Origin: JAVVEZ01 sp032250895
GTDB taxonomy: Bacteria > Pseudomonadota > Gammaproteobacteria > Pseudomonadales > Pseudohongiellaceae
DNA: 33,258 nucleotides
Assembly (NCBI GenBank): GCA_032250895.1
Contig: JAVVEZ010000034.1
Span: forward strand, 1-33,258
Direction: 5' to 3'
The position numbers were made by a program, and so were the translations under genes. Numbering within the stretch: position 1 is the stretch's first letter; every line of letters begins with the position of its first letter. Of the stretch, positions 31,628 to 33,258 are shown in pieces. The notes beneath the pieces are model-generated. The model saw only the letters and a list, made by a program, of their open reading frames with translations. It made no database searches and was not told the origin of the DNA.

Positions 31628-33258
31628 ATGCTCAATCAGGGCATCCAATTCCTGCAACAAGATGATCTGCCCAGAGCCGAGGCCTTGTTCATGGCAATTC
31701 TGGACAGCAATGCGCATGATCCGGAATGTCTGCACATCCTGGGTGTCCTGCGCTTGCGGCAGCAGCGCCTGGAGGAGGCGTTGCGCTTGCTGGAGCAGGC
31801 AGTGGCCCTGGATGTCGGCAACAGTCTGTTCATCGGCAATCTGGTCAGCCTGCTGATTACGCTGGAACGCTATCAGGAGGCGCAAGGATTCTGTGACAGA
31901 ATTTTGGCCGCCGATGCCGCCTACAGCCCGGTTTATCATCATTTGGCCACTCTCGCTTTTTGCCAGGGCGACATGGAAAGAGCTGAAGTGCTGGCTCTGG
32001 AGGCCATCGGCAAGGGCAGCAGCGGCCCCCAGACACGATTCCTGCTGGCCCAGATATTCCATCAGCAGGGAAAGTGGCAACAGGCTGCAGAAGCTTATCA
32101 GCACTGTCTGTCCGATGCCGACAACGGTCTTCAGATAAAACTGAACCTGGCCGATGTTTATGCCCGCTCTGGCAACCTGGGCGCAGCCTTTGAATGTTAC
32201 CATGTGATTCTTGCCGATTTTCCTGAGTGTGCCGATGCCTGCTATGGGCTGGCGGTTGTGCACCAGAAACAGGGCGATTTTGACCAGGCCATTGATTATT
32301 ATCGCCAGGCACAGCGTTTCAAACCGGATTCGGCGGATATCAGCAACGGTATCGGCAGCCTTTATCAGTCGCGTGGTGAATTGCAGAAGGCTCTCGGTTT
32401 TTTTTACCTGGCCCTGAAAAAAGATACCAGGCACCAGGCAGCCTTGTTCAACCAGGCGCTCAGTCTCAGGGGCCTGGGCCACCTGGTGGACGCGGTCAGT
32501 TCGCTGACGACTTTGCTGGACATCAACCCGCTCCATATCCAGGCGCTGCTGTGCCTTGGGCTTTGCCAGCAGGAACTGGGGGATGTGCCTGCCGCGCGAG
32601 GTCATTATGCGCGAGTCCTGGCCAGTGAACCCGATAACGCCTTCGCGCTGCATATGTCGGATGCCCTCGACGGACTCAGTCCGGAGCGGGCGCCGTCACA
32701 ATTTGTCAGTACCTTGTTTGATGGTTATGCCGACAGTTACGAGCGGCATCTGTTGGGCACATTGGAATTTCAGACCCCGGCGTTGATCGCGCAGTTGCTG
32801 CGTGATGCTGCCGGTCATCGTCTCCCCTTCGCAGAAGCCCTGGACCTGGGCTGTGGCACCGGCCTGATGGCGCAGGCACTCGGCCCCATGGTGGCTGTCA
32901 TCGACGGTGTGGACCTGTCACCCCGGATGCTTGAACAGGCCGCCCGCAAAGTGCGCTATCGGCAGCTCAACTGTCTGGATATCGAGACCTGTTGCACCCG
33001 GCAGGATTTGCTGTATGACTGTTGTCTTGCCAGCGATGTGCTTATTTATACTGGAGATTTGACGAAAGTTTTTGCCGGTGTCAACGCCGTACTGAAGCCT
33101 GGGGGGCTGTTTGTCTTCAGCACGGAAAGCGATCGGAATGGAGATCAGTACCGCTTGTGTGAAAGTGGACGTTATGCCCATGCGAACGCCTATATCCAGC
33201 GTCTGAGTCAGATGCATGGTTTTAGCCTGGAGGCGTCCTCCGAGGTGTCCTTGCGCAA
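31628..33258 (+). CDS. TPR-repeat protein fused to a class I SAM methyltransferase, partial
   Basis: The frame is open from ATG 31628 to the window end, giving 543 residues with the C-terminus missing. Residues 1 to about 345 are tandem TPR helices, with repeated forms such as GDFDQAIDYYRQAQRFKPDSADI and GELQKALGFFYLALKKDT. A methyltransferase follows: FDGYADSYERHL near 370, motif I LDLGCGTG at about 405-412, VDLSPRML and a later VLKPGGLFVFSTES. This arrangement is known in bacterial TPR-methyltransferases whose substrates are mostly unknown. An in-frame TTG at 31610 with GATGGA upstream would add six residues and may be the true start. It is divergent from cysC. Confidence 0.85.
   Translation, partial: MLNQGIQFLQQDDLPRAEALFMAILDSNAHDPECLHILGVLRLRQQRLEEALRLLEQAVALDVGNSLFIGNLVSLLITLERYQEAQGFCDRILAADAAYSPVYHHLATLAFCQGDMERAEVLALEAIGKGSSGPQTRFLLAQIFHQQGKWQQAAEAYQHCLSDADNGLQIKLNLADVYARSGNLGAAFECYHVILADFPECADACYGLAVVHQKQGDFDQAIDYYRQAQRFKPDSADISNGIGSLYQSRGELQKALGFFYLALKKDTRHQAALFNQALSLRGLGHLVDAVSSLTTLLDINPLHIQALLCLGLCQQELGDVPAARGHYARVLASEPDNAFALHMSDALDGLSPERAPSQFVSTLFDGYADSYERHLLGTLEFQTPALIAQLLRDAAGHRLPFAEALDLGCGTGLMAQALGPMVAVIDGVDLSPRMLEQAARKVRYRQLNCLDIETCCTRQDLLYDCCLASDVLIYTGDLTKVFAGVNAVLKPGGLFVFSTESDRNGDQYRLCESGRYAHANAYIQRLSQMHGFSLEASSEVSLR

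Overview
The window looks like chromosome from a motile, moderately GC-rich gammaproteobacterium. Evidence is a FliA sigma-28 gene, a CheA/W/Y/R/D chemotaxis cluster with a CheZ-like protein, a PilU-type pilus ATPase, an SufBCDS-A-T-E iron-sulfur operon, RF3, DinG, exonuclease I and a DeaD-type helicase. No rRNA, tRNA, CRISPR array, insertion sequence or prophage was seen. Genus cannot be fixed from sequence alone. Assignments rest on reading motifs in the translations, not on database searches.

Layout. 1-2694: tail of an unknown gene, fliA, then prfC, all on the plus strand. 2723-2828: a large imperfect palindrome between prfC and the convergent deaD helicase gene. 4647-5473: divergent promoters, then a vapBC-type toxin-antitoxin pair. 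5492-12819: a minus-strand chemotaxis operon read in the order cheZ-like, cheY, cheA, cheW, mcp, cheR, cheD, with a very good sigma-28 promoter at its head (12862-12888). 13043-14500: an outer-membrane beta-barrel gene of the alginate-export type, with a weaker sigma-28-like site in front. 14525-16705: pilU and pyrB on the minus strand. 16845-22452: sbcB, a PlsC-like acyltransferase, dinG and a small DUF1330 gene on the plus strand. 22694-29033: the suf operon, preceded by a near-consensus type 1 IscR site. 29186-29725: a secreted protein of unknown function. 29764-31473: cysC and corA on the minus strand. 31628-end: a TPR-methyltransferase fusion that runs off the window.

How the parts fit. 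FliA would transcribe the chemotaxis operon in the same window. MCP, CheW and CheA form the sensing array, CheY carries the signal to the flagellar motor, the CheZ-like protein probably dephosphorylates CheY, and CheR and CheD modify the receptor. No cheB is present where it is often found after cheD; vapBC and deaD lie there instead. The suf genes encode a complete scaffold, sulfur donor and carrier set, apparently controlled by an IscR encoded elsewhere.

Most unusual points: a shared C-terminal GDIELF tail on CheD and the CheZ-like protein, two back-to-back sigma-28-type promoters, the missing cheB, the IscR site without a local regulator, and a small secreted protein with a TonB-box-like segment.
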